From the NCBI RefSeq assembly GCF_965638725.1, contig NC_134953.1:7959001-8023000 (forward strand): DNA of 64,000 bases, in the 5' to 3' direction. This document shows positions 50,001-63,300 of this stretch, piece by piece. A program made the translations under genes and the position numbers. Under the pieces are notes generated by a model. It was given only the letters and a program-made list of their open reading frames with translations, searched no databases and had not been told where the DNA came from. This DNA comes from Aptenodytes patagonicus. Lineage: Eukaryota > Chordata > Aves > Sphenisciformes > Spheniscidae. Position 1 is the first letter of the stretch; each line of letters opens with the position of its first letter.

Positions 50001-53000
50001 TTAGGAGCCTGGGAATGGATTGATTAGATATGCTAGATAGAAACAAGTTCCATTGGCCCAAGCAATGGGATATTGCTGATATATATCAACATACCGCAAC
50101 TTTCTCCTGAAGGTTTCCTGATGAGTCAGCTAAGATCACTGGACCTCGCTCTTGAATTCAATACAGGTGATCCTGGTTTACTTTTGCAAGAAACTCCAGT
50201 CTGTGAAGCTGCATAACACCGCTGCAAAACATCTCAGCTACCATCACAACAGCAGACATGACACTGGTTTGCTAACGCGGGTTCTTGTTTGACTATCTAT
50301 AAAAAAAAGAGGAGATCGATTACCCTTAGAGGTAAAAGGTGCTATCCAGACATGCAAAGACTGCCCTGGTGGCTCCCTGCAAAGTAATCCATCCTTTCCC
50401 CACAAGTGCAGAGATACTTAGCACTAAGAATTATCAGCCTCCCACTGGAGAAGCAATGTTGTCTGGGCCTCAGTAAATGGGCTTCAGCATATGGTTGCGT
50501 AAGAACCGTAGAATGAACCAGGCATATTCCCCATAAAGGAAACATTTGCTAGGCTCAGCATGAAAGATGAACAGCAACGTTTTGTTGTCATGCAAGGTGT
50601 ATTGTTTCTTCTTTTTAAAGCTATATCGCATGCTGGGCTCTAATTCCTCCCACATGACTTTCTACACCAAACTGGGGAGCTAAATTAGGAAGGGGTACTG
50701 TTTTAGTCTGCCTGCATAGTCAACGGATGGGGACACGTGGGCTGAATTGCCCTCTGGAGCCACGTATCACTTTCCAGCATCAATGGGGGAGCCTTGGGTG
50801 ATTAGGTACTACCTTAGGTGCTTCAGTTATACGCTTGAAGCCAGGTGGCTCAAATCCAGGAGCAACTCTGCTGCTTCTCCTGTCCTAAACTGGTGCGTGC
50901 TGTTGCTACATGTTGCAAAACAAATGGCAAATACTAATAGTTTTGGTGGAAGCGATAACGGTTAGCATAAAAGTTAGTGCTTTGGATCTAAACCTAGGAT
51001 ACTATTATTATTACAGAAACACAAACTGGTTTGTGTGTCCTTTAACTTCGCTGTTTCAACTATGCAGTGCTGCATAACTGGACATATCGGGTGAGATTAT
51101 TTTCACTTTTCATGGAAGCTTCACCCAGAGCTAGCCACTACTGGAAGCAAGACAGCAAATTTGCCAGGCCAACTTGCTGCTCAGGTACAGTAAATCAGTT
51201 GTTCCTATGGCAAGTAGTGTATTTTTTTTTTTTTCAATGCACAGTACAAGGAAAGGATGACTCAAGCTGAGTTTCACAGGTGAAGTTCAGATGAGTTCAG
51301 ATCTATTCAAGCCCTCTCAACGTTCCCATATGCTTGATTCAAGTCCAAACATTTAATTGTCAGCTCCAACAAAAACTTCCAATGAAGAAGCAGAGGAGGG
51401 GATTGTGAACTCTGCTTTCCAGCACTAAGGACTTGAGCACTTTTTTTTTTTATAATCTGTCATTTGTACTTTTTCATACTAAAGGTGACAGTCTAATTCA
51501 TATATGACCAACACCCATAAATCATGTTGGGGGGAGGAAATATTCATAAATCCATATCAAACAGCACCCAAATTATGACAAATGACATGGCAGTCATAAA
51601 ATTGCACAAGCACAACTCACCAAGTCATTAATTTCATGGCCGTGGAAAATAAACAGACACATTTTTTTCGCAGCCCTAATAAATTTTAAAAAACTCAAAG
51701 AATGGTCCATCTGCTTCGAATAATTTTTAATTTCCTATTCTGTCTCGTTCCCATTAGCTATTCCACTGAGATATTTGCTAAATTCTTTCATTTGCCTCCT
51801 CCCATCTGTATTCAATTACTCTATTCCCAAATAGAGTTAGTTTTTCTTTCTCCTAAGCGCAGTACAAAATATCCCCACCTGTACCTTAAAGCAAATGTTA
51901 TGTGTGTTTTATTATCTGTTAGACTCTATGAGTCATTCTAACTCGATTGCCTGTGCTGAAAGACTTGGAGGGCAATCTGATTTTGATGTTTTCTGGCTTT
52001 GGTGAAAAACACCTGCCTGATTCTCATAGCTAATCTATTAACTTGGTAAATGCCTCAACAGATGTTCTAGAATCAGCTAGGGATCAGGGTCTGTCCTCGT
52101 GACAGCGTCCGCTTGTAAGCTTGAAATATTTAAATGTTCAGAGATCAGAGGCCAATGATGTGTTTTGGGTACAAGCTTTCACTAAATCATATTTTTTCAG
52201 TCGGTCCCCGGAGTGCAATCCACATACAATAAGTGGCTGGAGCGTTCTGACTGAGCAGGCCAACAATACAGGCCTCCTTGAACTTTGAAGGGACATGAAT
52301 TTCAAGGCAGGATTGGCTTCTTTCATTGAAAAATGGAACAAATTTTAGACTGCGCTGAAGCTGTTCTCTTTTAAGCTACACGTCTTTTTTCCAGTTCCTT
52401 TCCTTTCTTCCTAATGAAACCCATTAAGAAAGTCAAAGCCTTGGCTTTGAGACCTGCCTTTCCAAGGATAACTTAACGTCTCTGAGGAACCTGTTCTAAG
52501 CCGTCATCCTCTGTTTGGGTCAGCACTGCTCTGCATGATTCACTTACTGTGCGCCTGATCCTCCACTTTGTTGCGTTGGTTTTAAGCCAGGCTTGCTCCA
52601 CTGACTCTAAGCCATTCCACTCTATAATAGCCCCCGAGACTGCACAGGCTGGCTGGGATCACCGAAGCAGAGCAGTCCCTTGAGAAGGCTTTACTCCTCC
52701 CATAGGAAGGGTGGGATAGATGTATGACATCAGTGTCAAGCCCACATAAATTCCCATTTTGCAGGTTAAGGCAGTTTTCTATCCAGCTAGCACCACCAGA
52801 GCAACACAAATGAGAAGAGAAAGGCTCACAACACAGAAAACCCCACGGCCACTGCTGCCCCCCTCTCTGCTTTCAGAAATAGCCCCTTGTCAATCAAAGC
52901 TGGACCTGAGAGGCTAAAGACGTTTATTGCTTTTGAGAGCTTTTATATCATCTTGATTCTTGTAAGAAATGCTCAGGCTTGTAATAAAACATCCCAAACG

Positions 53001-53075
53001 ATTCAACTTGAAACGGCTGCAAGCTTCAGTGCAAAATTTGTCTCAATGAGATCACAAGAAAGGCAGAACAACTAG
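50001..53075. other. Non-coding stretch, no gene seen
   Basis: Mixed sequence. An 8-bp palindrome, TCAAAGCC-TT-GGCTTTGA, lies at 52433-52450. No repeat family, exon or RNA gene recognised. Confidence 0.45.
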
Positions 53076-53079
53076 AAAT

Positions 53080-53265
53080 CAGGACACCGTTCCCTGACCT
53101 TCACTCACCACTTTACTCTGGTCACTTCACTTACCCTTTGTTTACCTCCACTTCTTCATCTGTTAAATGGGCTTTATTAATGCAAACTTACTTCACTGTT
53201 TTGAAGCTTAATTAGTTAATGTTTGTAAAGTGTTTTGAGATCAATATGGTATTATTACTAACGTA
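53080..53265 (+). repeat. MIR-like SINE fragment
   Basis: Plus-strand words in MIR order: TCTGGTCACTTCACTTACCC, TTCATCTGTTAAATGGG, AAACTTACTTCACTGTTTTG, AGCTTAATTAGTTAATG and TTTGTAAAGTGTTTTGAGATC. This is the best-preserved MIR-type copy in the window, covering most of the element except its 5' head. Confidence 0.75.
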
Positions 53266-53269
53266 TTCA

Positions 53270-56135
53270 GAATCTCATCTCTGCTGCTATTTGCTCTTGG
53301 AGGCTTGACAAGAAGGCTTTCACTGTTCTACGTCTTCAACAATCCTCAGAAGCAGCTCTGCTGTTAGAGCTCTCGTATGAGTGATCAGCAGATGGAGTTG
53401 CAGCGAGAAGGGAAATGACTGATTCATACCGTTATTGCTGTTACACATGCTGCTTTCTAGAAGACAAAATAGAAAATATGAAGGGAGGGCTGATAACAAA
53501 TACTTAAGCCTTTAAAGGAAGACACTGGAAGTACAGAGAACTGCTTATGTGTTATCTGAAATCACTGCATTTTTCAAAAGCATCCTGTTGGTATAGCCAT
53601 CTTGTTAGCCTTCACGTCTGACGAGTTGGAGAAAGGTTCTAAATGTGAGATGAGGGAAAAGAAAGAGAAGAAAGGGTCACTGGAAACTGTGTTCCTGTCT
53701 GAGGATCTATGGCAAGAAGCTTCATTAAGGAGGAAAAGGAGATTTTCTGTCTGTAAACAAATGTGGAAGAATTGACCATACCTCACCTAACTAGGAGCAG
53801 TTTCTTCCTTCAGTTTTCAGGCTGTATCTCTGCTGAAATCAAATCTACTCCTCTCCTGTCACCGAGAGATTAAAAAATGGAACTGGTTACTAGAAAGATA
53901 CAATAACAAAGCTTGATTTTTAAAGTATAATCCCTGCAAAATTCTCTTTATAAAGTAGGCAGATATGTATGCTCGCTCTTCACTTCTTGTCTGTTTTGGC
54001 ACTTTCAAAGTGGTATCTTCTTCAAAAAAATAAGAAGAAACAATGGGCCACGTCCTGGTCCAGTCCTGCTGGCGCAAGTGACGCCTTGACCTGAAGAACT
54101 AGCTAGGGACTGTGCTGGCAAGAGAGAATGTCTGGGTAAGGGACAGCCAACAAAGCCAGTTTTAACCCACGTGCCCCTGTTCGTGTAGAAAATCTGACAC
54201 CAGAGGCAGAATTGGTATGATCAGTGCATGTTCCACAGGAACAAAACATGGCAAATGCAAGCTTTTTCTTATAGCCTGTGCAACCTGGAGCTGACCTCCA
54301 GACTCAAGCATGGTTGCATGTCTACACCTCTCTTCTGCAAAGATTAAGATTTTGGTTCGGGATCTTCTCTAATCCAGAACATTTTAAAACCTTTTGTCTG
54401 TAATTCTACTCATTTTTTCTTCGGTAAGCATTTGAAAAAAGCTACCTTCCAGATTAACAGAAGACAGACAATACATTTTTCATACCAGATACATGCAGCT
54501 CCATTGACACAAGCTGTGTTGCATTTGTAGATCCTTTGGTACGAAGAGAGATACATAAGTTATAAACCAAGAATAATTAAATATGATGTTATTATAGCTG
54601 TCCACAGCAGAGGGTGCTAAGATTAAAGAGAACTGACCATAGAGTTAACATCTGGGGCAATGGGAGCAGATTTACAGCAAGCAGGAGATGGAGGTTTGTT
54701 GATTAGTGGAGTAATAAAGACATTGGTTGACTCTTCATGAATGCTACCTCTGTTGCTTTTTTTCTGAAATTCAGGCTTTTCGTAAGAAAGGAGGTACAAT
54801 GTCCAGAGCAGAAAAATGATGCGTGGTTTCTTCCATCAATAATTTTTCCCAGAAATTAAATTTAACACACACACTATTAAAAACAAATCAGATCAAACAA
54901 ACAAGCAGACAGTGAACGTTCTCCTACATTCTGCCTTTTTTTCCCCCCAGAATTCTTTTAATCAGTCTCAGGAAGATACATTTATCTCATGCCAAAAGCA
55001 GCCTTAAGTAAATAAAAGTGGAAAATTCAGAAATACTTCTGCCAGTGAAACTGGCTGTTACTTCAATGAAAACGAGGTATCTGACTGATAGCTTAGCTTC
55101 CATTGTGTTTCAGTGAAAACACATCCTTGAATTTAGAGCTGTGTAATGACATTATTACGTTAAGCTTGTTATTTGAAAACAGACAAACTGCTCCAAAAAT
55201 ATTCTGCTACCAGACACATGTTTGGCTTCATCTCTTCAGAGATGACTGAACATGTCATTAAGGCCCCCCTCCCTGTACTTACCTACCCCCCGGTTTTCAC
55301 AGACTGTTAAGTTTGCTTGTGGGGCAGGGTGAAACAAAAAGAAGGGAAGAGGCAAGAGATGGAATACCAACAGCTCTGAAGTACGTGCCCGAGGGCCTGG
55401 AAAGCTCACAAGTTTGAAAAGGGATTACCAAGCCTTTCGCTAGTGAGTCAAGCTGAACTCGGAGCAGGAGCAAGGGAAAATTTTTACCCTTTGATGAAAT
55501 ACAGTCTCCTCTGTCAGTAGTTCTCAATCTTCCCCACACAAAGCAAGCCCTCCCAGACTGCTCCTTCACTCACACTTCTGCAGAAGGCAGGCTTCTCTCC
55601 CACTGAGCCCAGGAGCAGAATTGGGGTTCTCTCTTTGAAACACCTTGTCATCCTCAGCATCAGCCCTCTGACCTACAAGACCTGAGCAGAAATCAGACAA
55701 AGGTCAGAGGAGGGAGTAACTTTGTAACTGGAGTCACAGTGACAAACTTGTCTAATTTTAAGATGGAGCTGGAGAAGTTCACCTGTGACAGCAGACACGA
55801 TGTCCATTCCAGATCCACATTCCTGTATGAAATAACTAGATTGCTTCTTAACCTGTAACAGTGAAAGACTAAGAACTGGGAGGCCAAAATACCTTCTCCC
55901 TACTTGCCATGGATGTGTCCCTCCAGCTCAGGACCCCACCACACAAGCCCAGCAGCGCAGGTGAAACTTTTACGGCTGCCATCCATGCAGTCCCCATGCT
56001 GGGACTTTTCAGCAACAGTAAGTTCAATGCAAGTAGCAAACAATCAACTGATAAAAGTAGTTTGTTTGATTAAATAAAAACAAAAAAACTTTTACAGGAA
56101 TCAGAAATCCAGGGTGGTTTTCTGCTTGCTAGCTT
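53270..56135. other. Non-coding stretch, no gene seen
   Basis: AT-leaning sequence with chance frames only. A CTCF-like word at 54605-54619 is described among the findings. Confidence 0.45.
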
Positions 56136-56139
56136 TGAC

Positions 56140-56190
56140 ATCGGGGAACTCCCGATTTACACCAGAGTAAGTAGAAATCAGACTTAGGGA
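56140..56190. repeat. Trace of an old interspersed repeat
   Basis: CCCGATTTACACCAGAGTAA followed by GTAGAAATCAGACTTA resembles the 'ccagatttacaccagtgtaactgagagcagaat' part of the same old repeat family suspected at 46385-46480. Only one arm is readable. Confidence 0.3.
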
Positions 56191-56194
56191 GAGA

Positions 56195-59100
56195 ACGGAT
56201 GGTTCAACAGTTCTGCTTAAAAGCACAAGATACTCACACTGGAGAAAGGCAGGAGGGAGAGGGGAAGGCTGGAAGACAGCCTTGCAGAAAAAAGCCCACA
56301 TACACCGTGGCTGGCAACTTGTTGGGAATCCAGGATTTGACCATCAAAGCAGCTGAGGTGGCTCCCCACAGGCATCTACTTGTTTCAATGGAAATTAGGA
56401 GGCTAAACTGGAGTTGGGCTCATCAGCATTTTGGAGGATCTGGACTTTATCACTTTGGTATAACCCAACACCTTTGTGCCTAAAGTCCCAGCTTCAAACT
56501 TGTGGCAAGATGAGAGGAATCTGGTTACTGATGACAAGCCAAAAAGAAAAGCACAGTAATACTCAAATAGAGCGTATACACAACAAGTCCTCAAGGCAGA
56601 ATTCCTGTTACGACTGGCATCATAACACTGAGATTCATTTAGCTGCTATTCAATTATACATTCTTTTTTTTTTTTTTCTTTTTTTCCCTTGCAAGTTACC
56701 ACTCTCACTAGGCATGAGTACTCATTGAAGAGTGAAGACAAGTAGTAAATAAAATGCAATGAAAGTTGGTTTACATCTCTTTTCATCCCCTCTACGCAGC
56801 TCCCTCAACCTTAAAATTTAGGGGAATAAAGACCAGGTTTTCTATGCAGACAATGAAAAGTATATGCACTGAATGTCAATTCTATAGGAGAAAAAAAGAA
56901 GAGACTGAAAGAAAGAAACCCATAAAAGGAAATGCACCACATTCTTCCACCCTCTACCCCAACAAATCCAATTAAACTTGCCAAGACACACACACATGCC
57001 GTCAATCATTCCAGATCCTATCCGCCCTATCAATATTTCAGCAGCATTTCACTCTCTTACTTTCCGGGACTATGCACACTCCACACAGCATGCACTCATT
57101 GTTCCCCATGCTCCTTCCTTGCCTCTTTTAATCAGTCACAACAAGCCACATCCATTTTTTTCCCGCACCTTATGCTACACCAAGCTAGCTGGTTAGCTGG
57201 CACAGCAGCGCTTCTTTGTGCTTTATTGACGGTTTGTGGCTTGGTTTTTTTTTTTTTTAAACAGGAAAATGCAGGATGCAAAATATGGCTGTTTATGTAC
57301 AGAAGGACACCAACACAGAGGAATTATGTTCGTGCTTATAAAAAAGCTTTGCTTATTGGGAAATACTGCTTTCCTATTGTGGTGGTCTCATTTCAAAGAG
57401 CACAAGGAAAATGGACTGAAAACTTTAGAAAATTTCAGGTAACATATGAGATCCAAAAGTCCCCCAGAGACCTATGTACCTGACACGGGCATTCTCAAAG
57501 CCATTGTTAACATAACTTCAGTAATTTGGACTTCTGTTTCTATGCAGGCTGTAGGGTTCTGGCTTCAGAACAGAACTAAATCTCCTTAACAGGAAAGGGA
57601 GACGCATGATGGCTTTTTCATTCTGTGTATCTTGTGCAGAACTAAGGGTGCTCTCAGGGCTGCCCTTGAGCCATGGACATACACAGCAACTCATTTTCAA
57701 AGACGAGGCTTATTTTGGGTGCGCTGGAAAGATCACAGCCATATCTTGTGCCAGTATAATAATAGGTCTGTCGGCTTTCTCTTTAAATTCTCTCTTGATG
57801 TCACCAAGGGAAACGTATAGAAACCTAATCCGATGGAGGATTTCACTGACTGTTGGGCTGCCTTTACTGACATTACAGGCAGTGACCTAAAGTGGCTCCA
57901 AAAGAATGACTGGGCTTGCAAGCAGGCAGCTATTCCAGCTGAGCAATCTGTTGATATGAATTTTACCCTTTTCTAGTGTTCCCATGTCCTGAACTGCTCC
58001 AGTGCTGAGTGGATTCCCAGCTTGAAGGTGAGCTCCTGCTGTGAGCTCCTAATTCCATCCCTATGATGTTGTTCTTTTTTTCTGAAAGGCCTAAAGAGCT
58101 GACAATTCCAGCCTAATGTCCATACAAGATGACTGGAGTGCACAAATTAAATCACACAAAAATACACACGCTGGTGACCACTATGTGTGCTGGCACAGTC
58201 ACCAGACAATAGAGACCAGTTCTGCAACTTGATATATCCAGTTCTGGATGTGACTAGATTCTAGTGGATCAGCCTGTACTCTTCCTCAAATCCAAACAGA
58301 AACTGGAAAAGGTTAAATCTTTTCTTTTCTCTCTTTTGCAAAGAGGATTTTTATCTTTCTGGAATCATAGCCTCTCACCTGCTGAGCTCTAATTTATGGG
58401 TCTAAAGGTGCTCTTCAGTCTTCAAAGTCCCACCTTCTGTCTTCAAATATGATCCTAAAGAGTGTCTCTCGACATGACCACCCTAACCCCCAATGAAATT
58501 TCAACCTCTCTCTGCACAAAACGTGAATTCTAAGATTATAAAGCTTCTCATGCTATCAGTAAAAAAATTCAGAGGTAAGGACTCATGGTTTAAAAGCATC
58601 TTTTAGACAGAATGAATTTAAACATTAACTTTTCAGCTTCACAGTTTCATTAAATTGTCAGGGAATGCTGAGCTTCCAGTAGCAGGAGGAGAGTTCACCT
58701 GGATAGCATAACTTCATCTCCCATCATGGTGAGAACTGACAAGTACGCTCCCCTTGGAGAATCTTGTTCTTCTTCCTCAGGCTGACACCTATCACACAGT
58801 TCTCTGGGGCCCAGGGGAAAACCTGGTTGATCACGCCTTGAAAGTGCAGGCAAGGCCAACTACATGTAGAGCACTACAGCTTCCGCAGGCAACGGACACC
58901 CTGCTAATCATTTGAGAGTGAGCTGAGATTAAAAGGACCTGCATAAATAGACAGGCTTGTTACTCAGATAGTTCACTACCTCTTTTTAGCAGTCTCGCTG
59001 GAGATCTACACTTTGGAGAACCCCAATCCCTCATCTAAAAGGGCCTTTCTCCAGTTTAGAGCTGCTTGGAAGCAATACTTCCCAAAAACCTGAAGGGAGC

Positions 59101-60200
59101 TGTGTAAGCTTGGATCCAGGGTAAAAAGGGAAAAACCTCACTCTGCAAAGTTCTAGCTTTAAGATAGACCTCAAGGTTTTGAAAACCAATATCCCTGGAG
59201 GTGCTGTCCAGAAACTGTTTCTTCCCTGAGCCTCAGTATTTTCCACTTGCTTAACTCTTTGAGAAACCTTCTTGCACAAGGCAGAAATCCAGACTTTGAG
59301 GGGATAGAGGAAGAAAAGGGGAAAAAGAGGAAAGCAGGTGAGCATTGCTCCCCTGGGCAACTATCTACCCTGTAAATAATTAGTGCTTACTCCCATTTGT
59401 AACAAGGTTATCTGCCAAATACAAACACTGCTTTCTGTGAATAGCCCAGCTAGGAAGAACCAAAGCCAAAGGGAGCTTTGAATGAGTCACAACCAGAATT
59501 GGCCATAGAGCACCTGTAAAATATTGACTGCAACGTGACCTGTTTCCTATATTTGGTGAGCAACGTATAATTTCCACATAAATTGGGAAATGACTTTATG
59601 ACTGAAAAGAAGTCACAGTTGTCCAGGCATGCAGTCTGAGTGCCAGCTCACTTATCCCTGGTAACATGAACTCAGCTGACTTGGGGATTGCCTGGAGGCC
59701 TCCAGGGCACTAGCAAACACGGCATCAAATGACTCCAGCACAGCCTTTTCGGAGAAAGCGGTATGACACGGAATAATGCTGTGAGTCACCCTGTAGATGG
59801 GTTTATGTGCAGTGTTTGTGGGCAAAAAGTGCAAAAAAGAGCTGAAGAGCATTCAAGAATGTAGCTGGCAAGGTGCTGACATGTGATTCTAATAAGGAAA
59901 TTACAGCTTTTCTCAGCCATGCTTTTGGTAAGGGGTCACTTGATGCAATGTGTGGAATTTCTTTAGAGTGCTACATCTTGTGCACTGTTCTTGGGAACAC
60001 AATGGGCAAAGCTCCCAGGGTATGATTAATTAAAATAGCTACCACATGTTTATCTGTGTATTTATCTGATGGTAGAAACCATGTGTACACATGCAGCAAT
60101 TCTGACCTGAATTTATAACCACGTCACTTGCTCTCTACTGCACTAGTGATGTTAAGAGGTAAAAAAATCACAGCTAAAAGGAGTAAAGCTCCCTCTGTTT
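56195..60200. other. Non-coding stretch, no gene seen
   Basis: Includes T-runs at about 56664-56686 and 57245-57259. A 183-codon ATG-initiated frame (56932-57483, plus) matches nothing I know and crosses low-complexity sequence, including a run of Phe codons from the T-run. No repeat family recognised. Confidence 0.45.
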
Positions 60201-60206
60201 ATCCTG

Positions 60207-60393
60207 GAATCACAGAATCATAGAATCATAGAATCATTGAGGTTGGAAAAGACCTCTAAGATCATCGAGTCCAACCGTCAACCCAACACCACCATGCCCA
60301 CTAAACCATGTCCCTAAGCGCCTCATCTACACGTCTTTTAAAAACCTCCAGGGATGGGGACTCCACCACTTCCCTGGGCAGCCTGTTCCAATG
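60207..60393 (-). mobile_element. CR1 LINE, 5'-truncated 3' end
   Basis: On the plus strand the element opens with repeats of AGAATCAT (minus-strand tail ATTCTATG), then GAGGTTGGAAAAGACC, ATCATCGAGTCCAACC, GGGATGGGGACTCCACCACT and GGGCAGCCTGTTCCAATG. This is the 3' end of avian CR1, lying on the minus strand and cut off after about 185 bp, as is usual for CR1. The low divergence and the CAACACCACCATGCCCACT segment suggest a subfamily active in Neoaves. No coding part is included. Confidence 0.93.
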
Positions 60394-63300
60394 TTTCAGT
60401 TTCAATGGAAGGGAACATGAGCACTGAAGCACTCAGCAGGACAGACCTGGCCTTGCAGGAATCTTGCATTCCAATATTTGTTATAATGTCTGCTCGTGGT
60501 GTGTGGAGAGAGTAAGGCAACAAAAAAATGGGTGCTTAAAACCAGCACCCTGAAACAGGGAGCAAATTGAGCTTGCCAACAGGGAGTTCAGAAGAAACTG
60601 TCTTCTCACTTCCCGTTCCTCTTTGCAATTTAGAAAGATACCTTCCCAGACCTTGACTTTAGTAGCTGCCATTTAAAACTCACAGACTTGAGTACGAAGC
60701 TTGGAATTACAATCCTTTTTCAGGATTGGGATTGGCTGCGGTCTTTTCCAACACGTTCTAGAAGAGTATATGCTCCCTTTTAATCCAGCAGCCTAGGTTT
60801 TAGGTCCTACCTTGAACCTGTCTTCTGAGAAAGCCTATCGGTGTTAGTCCAGTGAATGGGCACATGAACACTTAATCTGTGAGGCTGGGTGGGCTTAGAT
60901 ACAAGCAAGGCCCCGAATGGGTCAGCAATCTCAACATCAAGCAGCTCTTTTGGTCCTTTGCAGGGGCTTTGACAACGTTAACACCAATGGATTTTATGTG
61001 TCTTCAGGGCTGGGTGACAATCAAATAGGTTTTTGAGAATCTAAACAGTTTGTCACTTAGACCGCTTGGTGGAATTGCCTTGTCCTCCTTTCATTTCATC
61101 TTCCCCAATGAGCTTCTGAAGCTACCATCCTTTCCATGCCTCTATTACTTCTTTGTGCACTTACCTTGTAACCAGTCTGTTACGCTGAAGGTGTCGTTTT
61201 GAAGCTTTGATCTCAATTGGCATCGCTACTAGGTACATGCTTCACATGCTCCTAGGTCAAAAGAGGGGAGGATCCTCCCGCAGATTTATTCTGATTGTTT
61301 TGCCTGCTCCATCGCACCACTCGCTACCTGAACCCCCATCCTCATTCCGGCAATTTATAGCAGTCAGAATATAAGCAACACCTGCACGTCTTATGGTGAA
61401 CCAGACAGCTTCCCCTTACTGCTAATGGACTTTGAATGAATGGGGCAACGTATTCCTCCCCCAATTATTTAATCAAATTGAAAATTATTTCTAACACAGC
61501 ACCTGGACAAGCTGCCATTTATCGAATGAACAAAAAACCCCAATGAATGAACCATTCTCTTCCTTCCTTTCGTTTTCTGACACTGCTGTTGCAAATTAGG
61601 TGCAGTTAGCAGAGTGTGCTTCCTGGTAAATCATGATGGCTACTTCATCAGATTTTGTTTTTGTAAGTCACTTACCCCTGAGCAGGAAACTACTCCAAAT
61701 TTGTGAGCATCAACTGAGATGTGGGGAAAGACCCTGATGTGCTTCTGAAGCTCAACACCGGAGAAATATGAATACATATTCCCTTTATGCTACAAGGGCT
61801 GTCCCTCGCAATGCTGTGGATTCACTAATCTTAGCCTAAGAAGCAACTAGTGCATTTTTAGAAATGAAGAAAAACAGTAAAATTTGGATCCAAAGGCTCT
61901 CAGCATTAAAAGGTTTGGACACATTTGGTCCATTAGAAGAAAAAAGGCTTGAAAAGATTGCTCAGGTTAGTGGAATGAGGCTTCACAGCCAGACTTTCAA
62001 GGCATTCCAGTACCAGGTGTTATAGATGGATTTTCCAGAAGCTGCAGATTTTTAGGATCTAGGATTCATATTTGCAGAAGATAATAATTTCAGACTTGAA
62101 CCTAACTCTATATTTTCCCTGCAGGAGCATGTGTGAACATGGAGCGGGATTGGAATGGTTCATTCAAAAGATGGCAGCCAGATGCAGTCTGTGTCTGACC
62201 TTTGCATTAGGTAGGTATTCAGATCAAATGCATAGTTTCAGAGCTGTCTCTGGCTGGCTCCCTTTCCACAGGTTAACTGATTTTTCAAGAAGGTGTTCTG
62301 GAAAAGATTAATTTGAATCCGTGTGTGTTGCCACTATCATGTTATGAAAGACGTCTAGAGAAAAGGTCTCCAAATGAGGGACATACAGCCATCAGCCAAG
62401 AGGCTGATATGCCTAGGTACCAGTCTCCGGTATCATGTTTTCTGTCAGCTTCCCAATTTAACGGTTTGTTTTACTTAAAAACACACAGCCCTCCCCGCCA
62501 CCCCCAACAATCCAAACACTGAATTATTTGGAAAGACCTAGGCTGGTGTTCCGTGTCAGGGATGACACCTACACCCTGACCGTCTACACGTAGCAATAAA
62601 AGTATGTACCTTTTAGAGATACAACATTTTATTTTAGTTATTTTTAAAAATGCACGCACACAGTTTCCTGTGATGAAAGACAGTAAAGTAAGATCCAGTA
62701 AAGGAATCAGCACAAACTAGGAAACAGAGATAAACAGAGACTTACCAAACAACTTGATGCAACGGTAAAGCAGCCAACGGCACTGAAGTCATGTCTTCAT
62801 GCTAAATTCGGTCCAAGTGCTCAGGACGTCTGTTCCAACATCTTCATGCAGACCTACTGAACAGACAGCACCAATATTCTTCCATTAGCAAGACAAACAA
62901 GTCCATGTGATGGGAAAACCTTCCCCTCCTAACTCCTCCCCAAAACGTTTATTGATAAGGACAAGACTGTGCTAGTAAACCTGTGGAGCTCTAGAGAGTT
63001 CTGTGCAAAAGGCTATAGGATTGCCCTTGATGGAAAGGAGGAGAACCTGATGTTATTTACTCCCCCTAAGAACAAGCTCTCACAGATGAGATTTGGAGGT
63101 CAACAGGCTAATGGCCCTCGAACGACCCACATTTCAGAATTAGGTGCAGTTTGCATGCCAACAGGAAGGAACAGCACAGCTGAGAGCTGCCACACGGCCC
63201 CTGCAGCCACGCGATGGGTGTGAACTGCAGAGGGTGCTATAAATGGGTGCTCTGCTCCGCTGAATCCATTCCATGAGTGGTTTCTGTCTCACTGGGGGAA

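Noticed and set aside
56932..57483. 183-codon ATG-initiated frame
   Set aside because: No domain recognised; it crosses a T-run and low-complexity sequence, and the length is only marginally unusual given the number of ATGs in 128 kb of two strands.
60207..60236. AGAATCAT tandem repeat as an independent microsatellite or CRISPR-like repeat
   Set aside because: It is the normal 3' tail of CR1 and is followed by the CR1 3' region.
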